Notes: generated from the letters alone by a model not told the origin. 64,000 nt of DNA from Halalkalibacter oceani (GCF_023715605.1 NZ_JAMBOL010000003.1:350076-414075); one strand, 5' to 3'. Positions 43,845 through 53,273 are shown, numbered from the stretch's first letter. Program-made: numbers and translations.

Positions 43845-44333
43845 TTACTTATCTGACTGTCTTTCATAATCCCCGCTTTTTCCACCTGTTTTTCTCATAA
43901 CATACGTCTGACCGATTTCCATTTCTTTATCGACAGCTTTGCACATATCATAGATCGTCAGTGCCGCGACACTGGCTGCCGTCAACGCTTCCATTTCAAC
44001 ACCGGTTTTTCCTGTCGTTTTGACAGTTGCTTCAATTATAACAACCGCATAGGTGTCAAAACGTTGGGGACGGAAGGTAATATCAATTCCCGTCAGCGGC
44101 AAGGGGTGGCACATCGGGATGATCTGCGCTGTATTTTTCGCCGCCATCACTCCGGCAATTTGCGCCACCGCAAACACATCCCCTTTGCCGATTTCCTGCT
44201 TCTCTATTTTCTCAAGGACAAGCGGGGCGACTTTGATTTCACTTCGCGCCACCGCCGTTCTTTTCGTTTCTTTTTTCTCTGAAACATCGACCATTTTCGC
44301 CCGTCCTTGACTGTTAAAATGTGTGAACTCCAT
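43845..44333 (-). CDS. moaC: Cyclic pyranopterin monophosphate synthase MoaC
   Basis: Forms cyclic pyranopterin monophosphate with MoaA. 162 residues from [18 protein letters not shown], the usual MoaC beginning; two in-frame starts lie directly upstream and cannot be excluded. Active-site block [12 protein letters not shown] (~74) and [20 protein letters not shown] (~110-129) with conserved Glu/Asp. First gene of the Moco operon. No strong -35 was found, but TGC-TACAAT ~80 bases upstream could be an extended -10. Confidence 0.93.
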   Translation of the reverse strand: MEFTHFNSQGRAKMVDVSEKKETKRTAVARSEIKVAPLVLEKIEKQEIGKGDVFAVAQIAGVMAAKNTAQIIPMCHPLPLTGIDITFRPQRFDTYAVVIIEATVKTTGKTGVEMEALTAASVAALTIYDMCKAVDKEMEIGQTYVMRKTGGKSGDYERQSDK

Positions 44334-44473
44334 CATCCATCTCACTTTCTCTCATTTACGAGCAATCAGCAGCCCGGCGCTCTCCGCCGATGCTGCCCAG
44401 GCTGTGATAAGCCCTCTTTATATTCATTGTAGCACCAAATAGCGAGATCACTCCAGCAAAACCCCATTTTCAT

Positions 44474-44607
44474 AAGGCTGCTGAAAAAGGACGTTTTTCA
44501 CTTTTTCAGCAGCCTTTATTAATGAGCGTAGCCGTTGCCCGATTTTGAAAGCCTTGCTACGAGTGGGTTTCTCGAAGCATGGCGCGCAACGCGCGGAGCC
44601 ATTACTC
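44474..44607 (+). repeat. Composite intergenic repeat, copy D
   Basis: Perfect 16-bp stem AAGGCTGCTGAAAAAG/CTTTTTCAGCAGCCTT, then a tail sharing with copy A, in the same order, AATGAGCG, TTTT-AAAG, TGCTA, GGGTT-TCT and GAGCCATT. It lies between moaC and moaB and is probably their boundary. Confidence 0.65.
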
Positions 44608-44610
44608 TTC

Positions 44611-44705
44611 TTCGTGTTACGAAAAAGGACGTTTTTCACTCTTTTTCACTAGCTTTTCTTCACGTTACGAAAAAGGACGCTTTATTCTTATTCACTAGCT
44701 TTTTT
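44611..44705 (+). repeat. Two ~47-bp direct repeats after copy D
   Basis: TTCGTGTTACGAAAAAGGAC... (44611-44658) and TTCACGTTACGAAAAAGGAC... (44659-44705), both ending in TCACTAGCTTTT. The segment GAAAAAGGACGTTTTTCACT also occurs in the stem-loop of copy D, so all three share an origin. No coding potential seen. Confidence 0.7.
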
Positions 44706-44729
44706 CAGTGGCCTCATTTTTATCGTTCT

Positions 44730-45251
44730 TTAGCGAGCCTTGGCATCCTTGTAGATTTCTCTCATTACATGTCCAAGCTCAGGAACGATCAGCTTCGTCA
44801 TTGCCAGGCGAACCGCTCCCGATGAGCCGGGCGTTGAAAAGATCGCTTTATCCTGGTAAATTCCGGCGACAGCCCGGCTGAGCATCGCCGCCGAGCCGAT
44901 ATCCTCGACATAGCTCAAATAACGAAACAGATCACCAAAACCGGGCATCTCTTTTTCCAACAGCTGAGATACCGCCTCATATGTCCGGTCGCGCGAAGCG
45001 ATCCCCGTTCCGCCATTGATTAAGATCGCTTCGACATCCTCCCGTCCGGCCGCCTCCTTAATCACCGCCTGAATCTCCTGTTCACTATCTTTGACAATCT
45101 CATAGCCGGTAACACAATACTGCCCTTCCTCCAGCAATTGCTTCATTAACGCTCCACTCTTGTCCGTCTCCTTCGTCCGTGTATCAGACACAGTCAGAAC
45201 GAAACAGTTTACCGTCTTCGGCGCTTCTTGTTTATGCTCAGATACTGACAT
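44730..45251 (-). CDS. moaB: Molybdopterin adenylyltransferase-like protein MoaB
   Basis: 173 residues. Motifs: LTVSDTRTKETDKSG (~20), NGGTGIASRDRTYEAV (~95) and FSTPGSSGAVRLAMTKL (~140), as in MoaB/Mog. In Bacillus, MoaB probably adenylylates molybdopterin before MoeA acts. Separate transcript from the moaC operon, since two repeats and a hairpin lie between. mobA, mobB and moeB were not found in the window. Confidence 0.9.
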   Translation of the reverse strand: MSVSEHKQEAPKTVNCFVLTVSDTRTKETDKSGALMKQLLEEGQYCVTGYEIVKDSEQEIQAVIKEAAGREDVEAILINGGTGIASRDRTYEAVSQLLEKEMPGFGDLFRYLSYVEDIGSAAMLSRAVAGIYQDKAIFSTPGSSGAVRLAMTKLIVPELGHVMREIYKDAKAR

Positions 45252-45324
45252 GGCAAAGCTCCTTTTCCAAAATTCTAAATGTAGCTTCTATTTTACCATT
45301 TTTTTAATAGACGAGATACTAAAC

Positions 45325-45368
45325 AGCCGGAAAAACAGCATTTTCTCTTTCTTCCGGTTCAGGCTGTA
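45325..45368 (-). terminator. Probable terminator after the EamA gene
   Basis: ACAGCC...GGAA and TTCC...GGCTGT form an interrupted stem overlapping the EamA stop, and TTTAG/T-rich sequence follows on the minus strand. Weaker than the other terminators here. It would close the large catabolic transcript. Confidence 0.4.
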
Positions 45369-46246
45369 AGAGAGATCATTCCGGCGCCAAGAAAGATCAA
45401 ACATGCACAGACGAGCAGCGGAACCGTCACCTTTTCTTCAGAACCGAGCATCACTTTACTGAGCATAATCGTCACAATCGGTTCAATCGCCAAAATCGCC
45501 CCCGCATAGGCGACCTGGATGAAGGAAATCGAAATAAAAAATGATAAAAGCGCAAGACTGGTGAAAATACCGCCAAGAATATAGTAGCGATTCGGCAAGG
45601 TAACATTGTTTTTGATCGTTTGCAAAAGCTCCCTTTTGAACGCCGTGATCAACACAAAGCTGATTAATGCTGCCAAAGCGCCAAAAAAAGCGCCGGCAAA
45701 AGGATCGGGAAAGTAATCAAGCGCCTGCTTGCGAACTCCTTGCCCAATCCCGAATCCAAGCGCGGCCCCCAGGGAAATCAGAAAACCAAATTGATCGACT
45801 TTGCTTCCTTCATTATGAAACAGCACATACCCTTGCACAAACAGCCCGAGAAAGATCAATCCAATCCCGAGCCAGGTCACACCGATAATCGTTTCATCTA
45901 ATATGATAATTGCAAACATCACGGTAAAAATAGGGGCTGAGTTTTTAATCCCCGCCGCCCGTGATGATCCTATTTTTCGAATGCCGTTAAAAAGCATCAT
46001 TCTCCCTAAAAAAGCGGTTAAAAATCCAGCAGCCAAAAATAACCAAAGTCCCATTTCATCGCCTGTGTTTCCGTTCACCGGAGCCAACCAGCGGGAAATC
46101 CCGAGCAATGAACCGAGCAAGCAAATATTGATACAGAGGGTAATCAGCATTCCATTGTCTGTTGCTGAGTGCCTCATTCCTTTTTTCATCAGAACATTGC
46201 TCAACGAATAAAAGACCGCTGACAAACCCGCAATCAAAAAGCCCAC
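45359..46246 (-). CDS. EamA/DMT-family transporter
   Basis: 295 residues, ten membrane helices in two EamA repeats (~1-135 and ~150-290). Begins MGFLIAGLSAVFYSLSNVLMK and has the second-repeat start FGFLISLGAALGFGIGQGVRK. Drug/metabolite exporters or importers of small organic molecules. It follows xdhC by 21 bases on the same strand and is probably the last gene of the molybdenum hydroxylase operon, so it may export a pathway intermediate or take up a substrate. Confidence 0.85.
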   Translation of the reverse strand: MGFLIAGLSAVFYSLSNVLMKKGMRHSATDNGMLITLCINICLLGSLLGISRWLAPVNGNTGDEMGLWLFLAAGFLTAFLGRMMLFNGIRKIGSSRAAGIKNSAPIFTVMFAIIILDETIIGVTWLGIGLIFLGLFVQGYVLFHNEGSKVDQFGFLISLGAALGFGIGQGVRKQALDYFPDPFAGAFFGALAALISFVLITAFKRELLQTIKNNVTLPNRYYILGGIFTSLALLSFFISISFIQVAYAGAILAIEPIVTIMLSKVMLGSEEKVTVPLLVCACLIFLGAGMISLTA

Positions 46247-46267
46247 ACCTGATTACTCCCTCTCTTC

Positions 46268-47323
46268 TCATTTTGTCGTCTGTAGTGAAAGCTGTTCAGC
46301 AGCATGAATCGGACCTGCTTTATCTTTTAGAAATTGCAACTGTCTGTTGTTTTTTCGGATCATGATTTCTGACAGAATGCTCAGAGCGACTTGTTCCGGT
46401 GTTTCAGCTCCGAGATCAAGGCCAACCGGGGCATGGATATACGGCGATAGCCTTTCCATCTCGGTCTTATCTAAACCAAGAATCTCTCCGGCGATTTGCT
46501 CCATTCTTCGTTTCGGACCTAAAAAGCCGAGATAGCCCGGTGCACAGCTTCGATAAAAATCAAAGGCAAGCGCATCGTGATCAATGCGGTGCGTCATAAA
46601 TAAAACATAGTCATTTTTTTCAGCTACGATCTTCTGCCGATAGTCTTCTGACCGGGCAAGAATTAGCTCAGCGGCTTTCGGAAAGCGCTCCTTCGTCAAA
46701 GCGCTCTCCCGGTGATCAACAACGACGACTTCAAAACCGCATTGGCCGGCCAAATCAACGACCGGCACCGCGTCCTGTCCGGCACCGAAGATGACCAGTC
46801 GGGCGTCCGGATTGATTTTTTCACAGAACCCGCCTGGCGTCGGTTTTGCTTCACCAGCGTGATACGACCTCGCAAACGCCACTTCTTCATTAATAAAAGG
46901 ACGGGAAAAGGTAAGCTCCTTTGAAAATGCGTGGCTGATGGTCAATGCACGCTTTGTCGTGAGCGCCTGCGTGACTTCGTTTCTCCATTCCCGGCCCTCG
47001 GCTGTTTCCAGTGACTCAATCAAGATGAAGACGCTGCCATTACAGCCGAGGCCGAGTCCCCAGACGCTCGTGTCACTTAAGTGATACAAGTGCAGGCGCG
47101 GCTTCCCAGTTTGAATCACTTGCAGCGCAACCTCGATCACATCCTGATCAAAGCAGCCGCCGCCGATCATTCCGGCCGATTGACCATTCTCCGCAATAAG
47201 CAGACGGGCTCCCGGTCGCCGGTAGGCCGAGCCGTTAATCGCGACGACAGTAGCCATCGCGACGCGCTCGCCCTGCTCCTTCCATTCATCCAGCTGCTTC
47301 AGCAATCCACGGAGCTCATTCAT
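46268..47323 (-). CDS. xdhC: XdhC/CoxI-family molybdenum hydroxylase maturation factor
   Basis: 351 residues from MNELRGLLKQ with GGAGG 7 bases upstream. N-terminal XdhC domain (GSAYRRPGARLLIAENGQSA, then MIGGGCFDQDV, ~30-65) and C-terminal NAD-binding-like domain (LVIFGAGQDAVPVVDLAGQ, ~195; MTHRIDHDALAFDF, ~265). XdhC-type proteins bind Moco and help put the sulfido ligand on it before insertion into xanthine-dehydrogenase-type enzymes. It is 14 bases from rraA in the same operon as coxSLM, so it should mature the hydroxylase encoded here. Confidence 0.9.
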   Translation of the reverse strand: MNELRGLLKQLDEWKEQGERVAMATVVAINGSAYRRPGARLLIAENGQSAGMIGGGCFDQDVIEVALQVIQTGKPRLHLYHLSDTSVWGLGLGCNGSVFILIESLETAEGREWRNEVTQALTTKRALTISHAFSKELTFSRPFINEEVAFARSYHAGEAKPTPGGFCEKINPDARLVIFGAGQDAVPVVDLAGQCGFEVVVVDHRESALTKERFPKAAELILARSEDYRQKIVAEKNDYVLFMTHRIDHDALAFDFYRSCAPGYLGFLGPKRRMEQIAGEILGLDKTEMERLSPYIHAPVGLDLGAETPEQVALSILSEIMIRKNNRQLQFLKDKAGPIHAAEQLSLQTTK

Positions 47324-47337
47324 CCGTATTCCTCCCT

Positions 47338-48033
47338 TCACTCAAGAACTCGCTTTCCCGTGACCAAATCCACTTCCTTCATTTTATCCTCTACCCATGC
47401 CGGGAGAACCTGACCGGCCGCAATCTCCGCTACCCGTTGCTCTTCCCGTTTCTCAATCGCGCCAAGCTGTTCGATTACGGCGGCGACATTTTCCTGCTTG
47501 ATGACAACGATGCCATCATCATCACCGACAATCACATCACCGGGGCGGACCGTTACGTCCCCGCAGCTGATTTCACCATTGACGAAGCCGGGACCATTTT
47601 TTTCAACGCTGACCGGAACCGTTCCCTGGCAAAAAATAGGAAGGTCTCTTTCCTGATTGGCCGTTTTATCGCGGATGAAACCGTCAATCACAATCCCGCC
47701 AAGACGAAGCGCCTGCGCAGATTGCGTCATTAACTCCCCCCACACGGCCTTTGTTTGATTCCCTTGTGTCGTGACGACGAGAATGTCACCTGGTTCAGCA
47801 AGCTTTAATGCGACATAAAGCATGAAATTATCCCCCGGTGGCAGTTCCACCGTAAGGGCGTTCCCGACGATCCTGCTCCCCTTGGCGATCGGCTTGATTC
47901 GCGGATGCATCGTTCCTGTCCGGCGCTGCGCATCGGTAATAGTGGAAGAAGCAACCCCTTCCAGCTGTTTAAGCAGGGCAGGCGGGGTACGCTTCACTTT
48001 TTCGTTATAGCCAAATCCGATAGTTCCTTTCAT
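47338..48033 (-). CDS. RraA-like (HMG/CHA aldolase or oxaloacetate decarboxylase) protein
   Basis: 231 residues. Contains IVGNALTVELPPGDN (~58), GDILVVTTQGNQTKAVWGELM (by ends, ~82-102), GGIVIDGFIRDK (~115) and the tail VRPGDVIVGDDDGIVVIKQE. The G-x20-RD metal-site pattern is that of the RraA fold, which includes 4-hydroxy-4-methyl-2-oxoglutarate aldolases that cleave aromatic-pathway products to pyruvate. RNase-inhibitor RraA is unlikely in this setting. Between ubiD1 (10 bases) and xdhC (14 bases), which points to a catabolic lyase. Confidence 0.85.
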   Translation of the reverse strand: MKGTIGFGYNEKVKRTPPALLKQLEGVASSTITDAQRRTGTMHPRIKPIAKGSRIVGNALTVELPPGDNFMLYVALKLAEPGDILVVTTQGNQTKAVWGELMTQSAQALRLGGIVIDGFIRDKTANQERDLPIFCQGTVPVSVEKNGPGFVNGEISCGDVTVRPGDVIVGDDDGIVVIKQENVAAVIEQLGAIEKREEQRVAEIAAGQVLPAWVEDKMKEVDLVTGKRVLE

Positions 48034-48043
48034 CGCTCTCCTC

Positions 48044-49498
48044 CTAAAATAAATGGGCCCATTTTTTTAACGTGCTTTCTTGCAGCTCCTTGCTCGCTTC
48101 GGCGACTTCCGGAAATTCGTTTATATAATCATATGGCCGGCATGCATCGATAATTGCTCTTGAGCTGAAGGGCGCTTTATATGGATAAGCAATCTTCATC
48201 GGATCATTTTTCGATCCCATCGCTCTTTTAATAATATCGATATCAAGCTCCGGATCCGTTCTCGTCGAAACAGCCCACATCACTTCAGCCAGATTCGCAG
48301 GATCAATATCCTCATCAACGACGATCGAATATCTTCCTAAATAGGATCCCACGCCGCACTGACTGAGCACATGACCGGCCTGGCGGGCATGACCTGCATA
48401 CCGCTGTTTGATCGAAATCACCGTAAACATGCGGGAGCCGCCGATTTCATGGGCCCATACTCCCTTTACGTCCGGAATCCCGGCCGCTTCGACCGCATCG
48501 AACAGCAGCGCTGAGCGCATGACCGCTTTTGAATAGGAATAATCATTAGGCGGCTTCGCCGGAGGACTTCCCATAATAATCGGGTTGTCGCGGTAGTAAA
48601 TCCGTTCGATTTTGACAACAGGAGCCGGCGAGGCCGCGGCAGGATAATAGCCGTGGAATTCGCCAAACGGCCCTTCTATTTTCGTCTCCCCGGGATGAAT
48701 CCAGCCTTCGATCACGATTTCCGAGGCGCTTGGTACCGGAAGTCCAGTCAATTGCGTCTGTACGACCGAGACAGGTTCCTTTAAAATCGAACCGATGTAA
48801 TGATATTCGCATTTTCCAAAAGGAACCTCAATTCCGGAAATAAGATAATGAAGCGGATCTGCGCCAATGACAATCGCTACCGGAAAAGGCTTGCCGGCTT
48901 TCTCGTATTTTTCATATTGAATATGACCATGCTTGCCGGGCACCATATCGAGTCCAACATGGTTTTTATCATGAATCATCACCCGATAGGTACCGACGTT
49001 GATCCAGTCCGAGTCATAATCCTTTGTGACGACTGAACAGCCGGTGCCGATATAACGACCGCCGTCCTTTTCATGCCATAAAGGAGAAGGAAAAGTAAAA
49101 AGATCGACCTCTTCCCCGCTTTGTACGTTTTCAAAAATCGGACCGTCCTCTGTATAAACAGGCTCGTAGTCAACAGATTCCTTTTCCCATTGTTTCGGCT
49201 TGCCTCTTAATCCTGTTACGAGGCTTTTATGCGTGCTGTCGACATCGAGCCGTAAAATCGAGGCTAACCGCTTCGGGCTGCTCGTGCTGCAGGTCAGCAC
49301 CCTGAAGCCTTCTCGATAACCGGTAATTTGATCGAATAATAGAGCGGAATTTTGCGCTTTTTTTACGTTCAATTCACTGATGGCGCCAATTTCTAAATTC
49401 CAGTCAGCTCCATCGACTTTCGTCAGCTCTCCCTCTGCCTCAATCTCCTCTAACCAGTGGCGTAAATCGAGCGGATTGCCTTCCTGTTTCTTGATCAT
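48044..49498 (-). CDS. UbiD-family prenylated-FMN decarboxylase (copy 1)
   Basis: 484 residues. DLRHWLEEIEAEGELTKVDG at the N-terminus is the UbiD start. IGTGCSVVTKDYDSDWINVGTYR region (~167) and VPGKHGHIQYEKYEKAGKP bind the prenyl-FMN/metal. EGPFGEFHGYYP (~285) holds two of the three catalytic acids (E-x-D/E-E network) and PPAKPPNDYSYSKAVMRSA follows. Nonoxidative decarboxylation of an aromatic, heteroaromatic or unsaturated acid using the cofactor made by UbiX (61969-62529). 10 bases from rraA, 19 from coxS. Confidence 0.9.
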   Translation of the reverse strand: MIKKQEGNPLDLRHWLEEIEAEGELTKVDGADWNLEIGAISELNVKKAQNSALLFDQITGYREGFRVLTCSTSSPKRLASILRLDVDSTHKSLVTGLRGKPKQWEKESVDYEPVYTEDGPIFENVQSGEEVDLFTFPSPLWHEKDGGRYIGTGCSVVTKDYDSDWINVGTYRVMIHDKNHVGLDMVPGKHGHIQYEKYEKAGKPFPVAIVIGADPLHYLISGIEVPFGKCEYHYIGSILKEPVSVVQTQLTGLPVPSASEIVIEGWIHPGETKIEGPFGEFHGYYPAAASPAPVVKIERIYYRDNPIIMGSPPAKPPNDYSYSKAVMRSALLFDAVEAAGIPDVKGVWAHEIGGSRMFTVISIKQRYAGHARQAGHVLSQCGVGSYLGRYSIVVDEDIDPANLAEVMWAVSTRTDPELDIDIIKRAMGSKNDPMKIAYPYKAPFSSRAIIDACRPYDYINEFPEVAEASKELQESTLKKWAHLF

Positions 49499-49517
49499 CT
49501 TCCCACATCCTTCTCTA

Positions 49518-50003
49518 TCACAGCTTCACTTTCTCCTGTTTCAGGAGGGAAGCCGCTTCCTGAATCGCTGCGAAAATTTGTGCATAGCTGGCACAGCGGC
49601 AAATATTTCCGACCATATAGTCTTTTATTTCGTCTTCTGTCGGGTTTGGATTTTCTTCCAAGAGCTTTTTCGCCATTAAAATCATCCCGGGCGTACAGTA
49701 CCCGCATTGGAATGCTTTTTGTTCATAGAAGGCTTCCTGAATCGGATGAAGCCCTTCTTCGGTTTCCAGTCCCTCAATCGTAACGATCTCTTCCCCGTCA
49801 ATCGAAGAAGCGAAATGGAGGCAGCCGCTTACCGGCTTGCCGGACACAAGGACGGTACAAACGCCGCAAAGTCCCAAGCCGCATGTCTCCTTTGCTCCCG
49901 TTAATTGAAATGTATCGCGCAATAGATCAAGCAATGTTTCATGCGGAGCGACATCCGCTGTCACAGGCTTTCCATTCAACGTAAACTGTATTTGTCTTTT
50001 CAT
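49518..50003 (-). CDS. Molybdenum hydroxylase small [2Fe-2S] subunit (CoxS/XdhE type)
   Basis: 161 residues. N-terminal plant-type ferredoxin domain with CGLGLCGVCTV...C (~42-63) and C-terminal four-helix [2Fe-2S] domain with CGYCTPGM (~100) and GNICRCASY (~135). Carries electrons from molybdenum to FAD. Its ATG overlaps the stop of the large subunit (TAATG). Order large-small differs from the usual M-S-L of CO dehydrogenases. Confidence 0.93.
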   Translation of the reverse strand: MKRQIQFTLNGKPVTADVAPHETLLDLLRDTFQLTGAKETCGLGLCGVCTVLVSGKPVSGCLHFASSIDGEEIVTIEGLETEEGLHPIQEAFYEQKAFQCGYCTPGMILMAKKLLEENPNPTEDEIKDYMVGNICRCASYAQIFAAIQEAASLLKQEKVKL

Positions 50004-52387
50004 TAACGCTCACCCTTCGCTTCATTAGTCACACTGACCTTCTGACGGCTGTTGCTGCTTTCTTCCGCTTCTTTTATCGCCGCCAGCACTCTTTCAGGCG
50101 TGAGCGGCATATCTTTAATCCGCACCCCGAGAGCATCGTGGAGTGCATTGGCAATCGCCGGCTGGACACCAAAAGAAGCCGTTTCTCCCACCCCTTTTGC
50201 GCCAAACGGGCCTTCCGGATGCGGGTCTTCGACAATAATCGTTTCAGACCGGGCCGGCAAATCTTTGAAAGTAGGAACTTTATAATCTGCCATGCTTGCA
50301 TTGATCATCTGTCCATGATCATATTTACATTCCTCGAACAGCGCCTGGCCGATTTGCATAATCGCCGCTCCATACAATTGCTGATGAACTTGAAACGGAT
50401 TAATCGCCTTTCCGACATCACCGAGCGATACCATATTCAAAATGTCAATTTTGCCCGTCTCGCGGTCAACTTCGATTTCTACCGCAGTTCCACCGGCAAA
50501 CCAGAAGATCGCCACATCATCAGATTGACCGGTTTCCGGATCAGGGCTTTGATAGTGGCTTTCAAATACATAGCGCCCGATAATGCTTCCGGCAGGCATC
50601 TTAAATATTTTCTTAATCACTTCGGTAATGGCCAGCTTTTTATCCGGCTCGTTGCGGACAAATATAGCTTCGTCCTTCAATTCCAACTCTTCTGAACTTA
50701 CTTCGTAATATTCGCTCACGAACTCAAACAATTGACGTTTGACATCTTCCGCCGCTTTTTGAATCGCATTTCCCATATAAAAAGTTGAACGGCTCGCAGC
50801 GGTGATCGTATCGTATGGCGTCACATCCGTATCCGGATGAACGACGCGCACCTTATCACTCGGAAGTCCGAGTACTTCTGCGGCAATTTGCCCGAGGATC
50901 GTATCAGAGCCTTGCCCCATATCAACCGTGCTGGAATAAACAGAGGCGCTTCCATCAGCAAACAATGTTACCACTGCTCCTGAAATCGATGGCGTAAGTA
51001 CGGCCTTCAGTCCGATCGCCATCCCACGGCCACGGATTCTTGGGTTTTGCTGATCCGGTTGCTTCGCTGTGCTACGGTACGTTTTCCAATCAAGCCGGTC
51101 ATCAATTTTTTCTAAAATTTCGCCGAAGCCAATCGAGTTCATAATTTGCCCGGTTGCGTGCTCTTTTCCTTCGATTAGCACTTGCGATTTGCGAAATTCG
51201 AGCGGATCCCAGCCCATCTTGTCGGCGATAATATCCATCTGCGATTCATAGGCCCAGACTAATTGCGGGATGCCGAAGCCACGGAACGCCCCGGCTGGTG
51301 CGTTATTTGTATAAACGCAGTACGAGTCGATCTGCACATGCGGGATGTCGTAGGGACCGGCTGCTGTGAAGCCTGATTTTTGCGTAATGCGCGGGCCGAT
51401 GTCAGCATAGGCGCCTGTATCCCAGGCAACGGTACATTTTCTGGCGACAATTTTGCCGTCATTCGTCACTCCCGTCTTCAACGTGAAAACCGTCGCATGC
51501 TTCGTTAGCGTAATAAACACTTCATCCATCGTCAGCGCCAGTTTAACCGGCTTTTTCACAATGAGCGCTAACACGGCCGTCAACGCTTCAATTTTCACAT
51601 AGAGCTTCGTGCCAAACCCGCCACCTAAATAAGGGACACGGACTCTCACCTTACTTTCAGGAAGCTTCAATACATGAGAGACCTCACTTCTGACAAACGA
51701 TGGACTTTGATTGGCTGTCCAAATGTTCATTCTCTCTTCGGCATCGAGATAGGCGAGTGCGACATGCTGCTCCATCGGTAGATGAACCGCCGCCGGTGTC
51801 GTAAACGTATCTTCAAAAATATGATCTGCTTCTTCAAAGCCTTTCTCAATATCACCGTGTCTTAATTTATAATGAAGACAAATGTTACTTCCGCTTTTCG
51901 GCAACAGCGACTTTAAATCTGCAAAGCTTCCGGCCGGCCGGATCGTGTCATGAACAATGGGCGCGTCTTCCTTCATCGCATCCAATACTTGAAATACCGG
52001 CTCGAATTCCTCATATTCCACTTCAATGTAGTTAACTGCCTTTGCCGCTATTTCAACCGACTCGGCGATAACGGCTGCGACCGGATCTCCGACGTAACGA
52101 ACTTTGTCAATCGCAATGACAGGCTGATCGCGAAAAGCCGGCCCGTAGTAATAGTTAATATCGAGCTTTTGCAAATCTTCTCCGGTGACGACTTTAATAA
52201 CGCCTTCGATTTCTTCCGCCGCTCGTTTATCGATGTTTTTAATTTTCCCATGCGGAATTGTGCTCCGTAACAGCTTGACGTGAAGCATTTCCGGCATCGT
52301 CATGTTCATGACATAGTCAACCTTGCCCGTCACTTTCGCCTTTGCTTCGACTCGACGAATTGATTTTCCTAACGCCACACCTATCAC
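50003..52387 (-). CDS. Molybdenum hydroxylase large (Moco) subunit, xanthine dehydrogenase family
   Basis: 794 residues. N-terminal a/b hammerhead (KSIRRVEAKAKVTGKVDYVMN given from residue ~8). Moco-binding VPYLGGGFGTKLYVK (~245), PAGAFRGFGIPQLVWAYESQ (~375-394), and catalytic Glu in GVGETASFGVQPAI (~735). The AYRCSFR loop of true CO dehydrogenase is absent, so this is a generic hydroxylase for an (N-hetero)aromatic or aldehyde substrate and should not be called CoxL. Between FAD and [2Fe-2S] subunit genes; maturation by CoxG and XdhC is likely. Confidence 0.92.
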   Translation of the reverse strand: MIGVALGKSIRRVEAKAKVTGKVDYVMNMTMPEMLHVKLLRSTIPHGKIKNIDKRAAEEIEGVIKVVTGEDLQKLDINYYYGPAFRDQPVIAIDKVRYVGDPVAAVIAESVEIAAKAVNYIEVEYEEFEPVFQVLDAMKEDAPIVHDTIRPAGSFADLKSLLPKSGSNICLHYKLRHGDIEKGFEEADHIFEDTFTTPAAVHLPMEQHVALAYLDAEERMNIWTANQSPSFVRSEVSHVLKLPESKVRVRVPYLGGGFGTKLYVKIEALTAVLALIVKKPVKLALTMDEVFITLTKHATVFTLKTGVTNDGKIVARKCTVAWDTGAYADIGPRITQKSGFTAAGPYDIPHVQIDSYCVYTNNAPAGAFRGFGIPQLVWAYESQMDIIADKMGWDPLEFRKSQVLIEGKEHATGQIMNSIGFGEILEKIDDRLDWKTYRSTAKQPDQQNPRIRGRGMAIGLKAVLTPSISGAVVTLFADGSASVYSSTVDMGQGSDTILGQIAAEVLGLPSDKVRVVHPDTDVTPYDTITAASRSTFYMGNAIQKAAEDVKRQLFEFVSEYYEVSSEELELKDEAIFVRNEPDKKLAITEVIKKIFKMPAGSIIGRYVFESHYQSPDPETGQSDDVAIFWFAGGTAVEIEVDRETGKIDILNMVSLGDVGKAINPFQVHQQLYGAAIMQIGQALFEECKYDHGQMINASMADYKVPTFKDLPARSETIIVEDPHPEGPFGAKGVGETASFGVQPAIANALHDALGVRIKDMPLTPERVLAAIKEAEESSNSRQKVSVTNEAKGER

Positions 52388-52392
52388 TCCTT

Positions 52393-53256
52393 TTAGCTTT
52401 CAGTCTTCAGTTGCTCAAGCGCCCGTTTGATATGAACTTTTACCATCTCTTTTTTGTACCAGACCGAGCCTCTTAAATCTTCTAACGGTTCTACCACTTC
52501 ATACGCTTTTTGTGCAGCTTCCATGATTGTTTCTTCATTTAATGATTTGTTTCGCACACATTGCTCGACCTCAGGCAGTTGAGTCGGTTTATCTGTTGCT
52601 GCGCTGATTACGATCCGGACGTCGGCGACAATTCCTTCGACCGTCTTCAGGAAAACCGCGACCCCTACCGTCGGCCAATCATCATTTGATAACGTCGTAT
52701 ATTTGAAATACGTTCCGCGCAACCCTTCGATTTTTTTCGGGATCAACACTTCGGTTAAAATTTCATCAGACTCCATGGCGGTCTCATAATAGCCTTGAAA
52801 GAAATCATGCAGCTCCAGCCATCTGTCCCCTTTGCTGCTTTCAACCTTTATTTTCGCGCCAAGAGCCATGAGAATCGGCGGCAAATCCAAATGTGCATCC
52901 CCGTGCGCCAAATTTCCGCCGAGGCTGGCGACATATCTGATCCGCGGGTTGGCGACATGGGCTAACGCTTCGGTAATGACCGGCTGTTCCGCTTTCATAA
53001 GAGGATCGATTTCGATTTCCCGCAGCGTTGTCATGCTGCCAATGCGGATATTTTGCTCTTCATCGTGGCGAATAAAGCTTAATTCGTTTTTCACTTTTTT
53101 TAGACTGATCATCTTTTTCGGATCGAACATCCCCTGCTTCATAATGAGCGACAGAGCGGTTCCTCCACTTACAACCCTGATTTCGGGATCTCCCTGGGCC
53201 AGGATCTCCTTTACACCTTGTAATGTATCAGGTTCCATCCATACTGTATCTTCCAT
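52393..53256 (-). CDS. Molybdenum hydroxylase FAD subunit (CoxM type)
   Basis: 287 residues. FAD-binding PCMH domain: RVVSGGTALSLIMKQGMF (~24-41), RIGSMTTLREIE, and ASLGGNLAHGDAHLDLPPIL (~110-129) with the conserved Gly-Gly-N-x2-H loop. Receives electrons from the [2Fe-2S] subunit and hands them to an acceptor (NAD+, quinone or O2; not decided by sequence). 5 bases from the large subunit gene. Confidence 0.92.
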   Translation of the reverse strand: MEDTVWMEPDTLQGVKEILAQGDPEIRVVSGGTALSLIMKQGMFDPKKMISLKKVKNELSFIRHDEEQNIRIGSMTTLREIEIDPLMKAEQPVITEALAHVANPRIRYVASLGGNLAHGDAHLDLPPILMALGAKIKVESSKGDRWLELHDFFQGYYETAMESDEILTEVLIPKKIEGLRGTYFKYTTLSNDDWPTVGVAVFLKTVEGIVADVRIVISAATDKPTQLPEVEQCVRNKSLNEETIMEAAQKAYEVVEPLEDLRGSVWYKKEMVKVHIKRALEQLKTES

Positions 53257-53273
53257 TTCATCTACCCCTCTCT

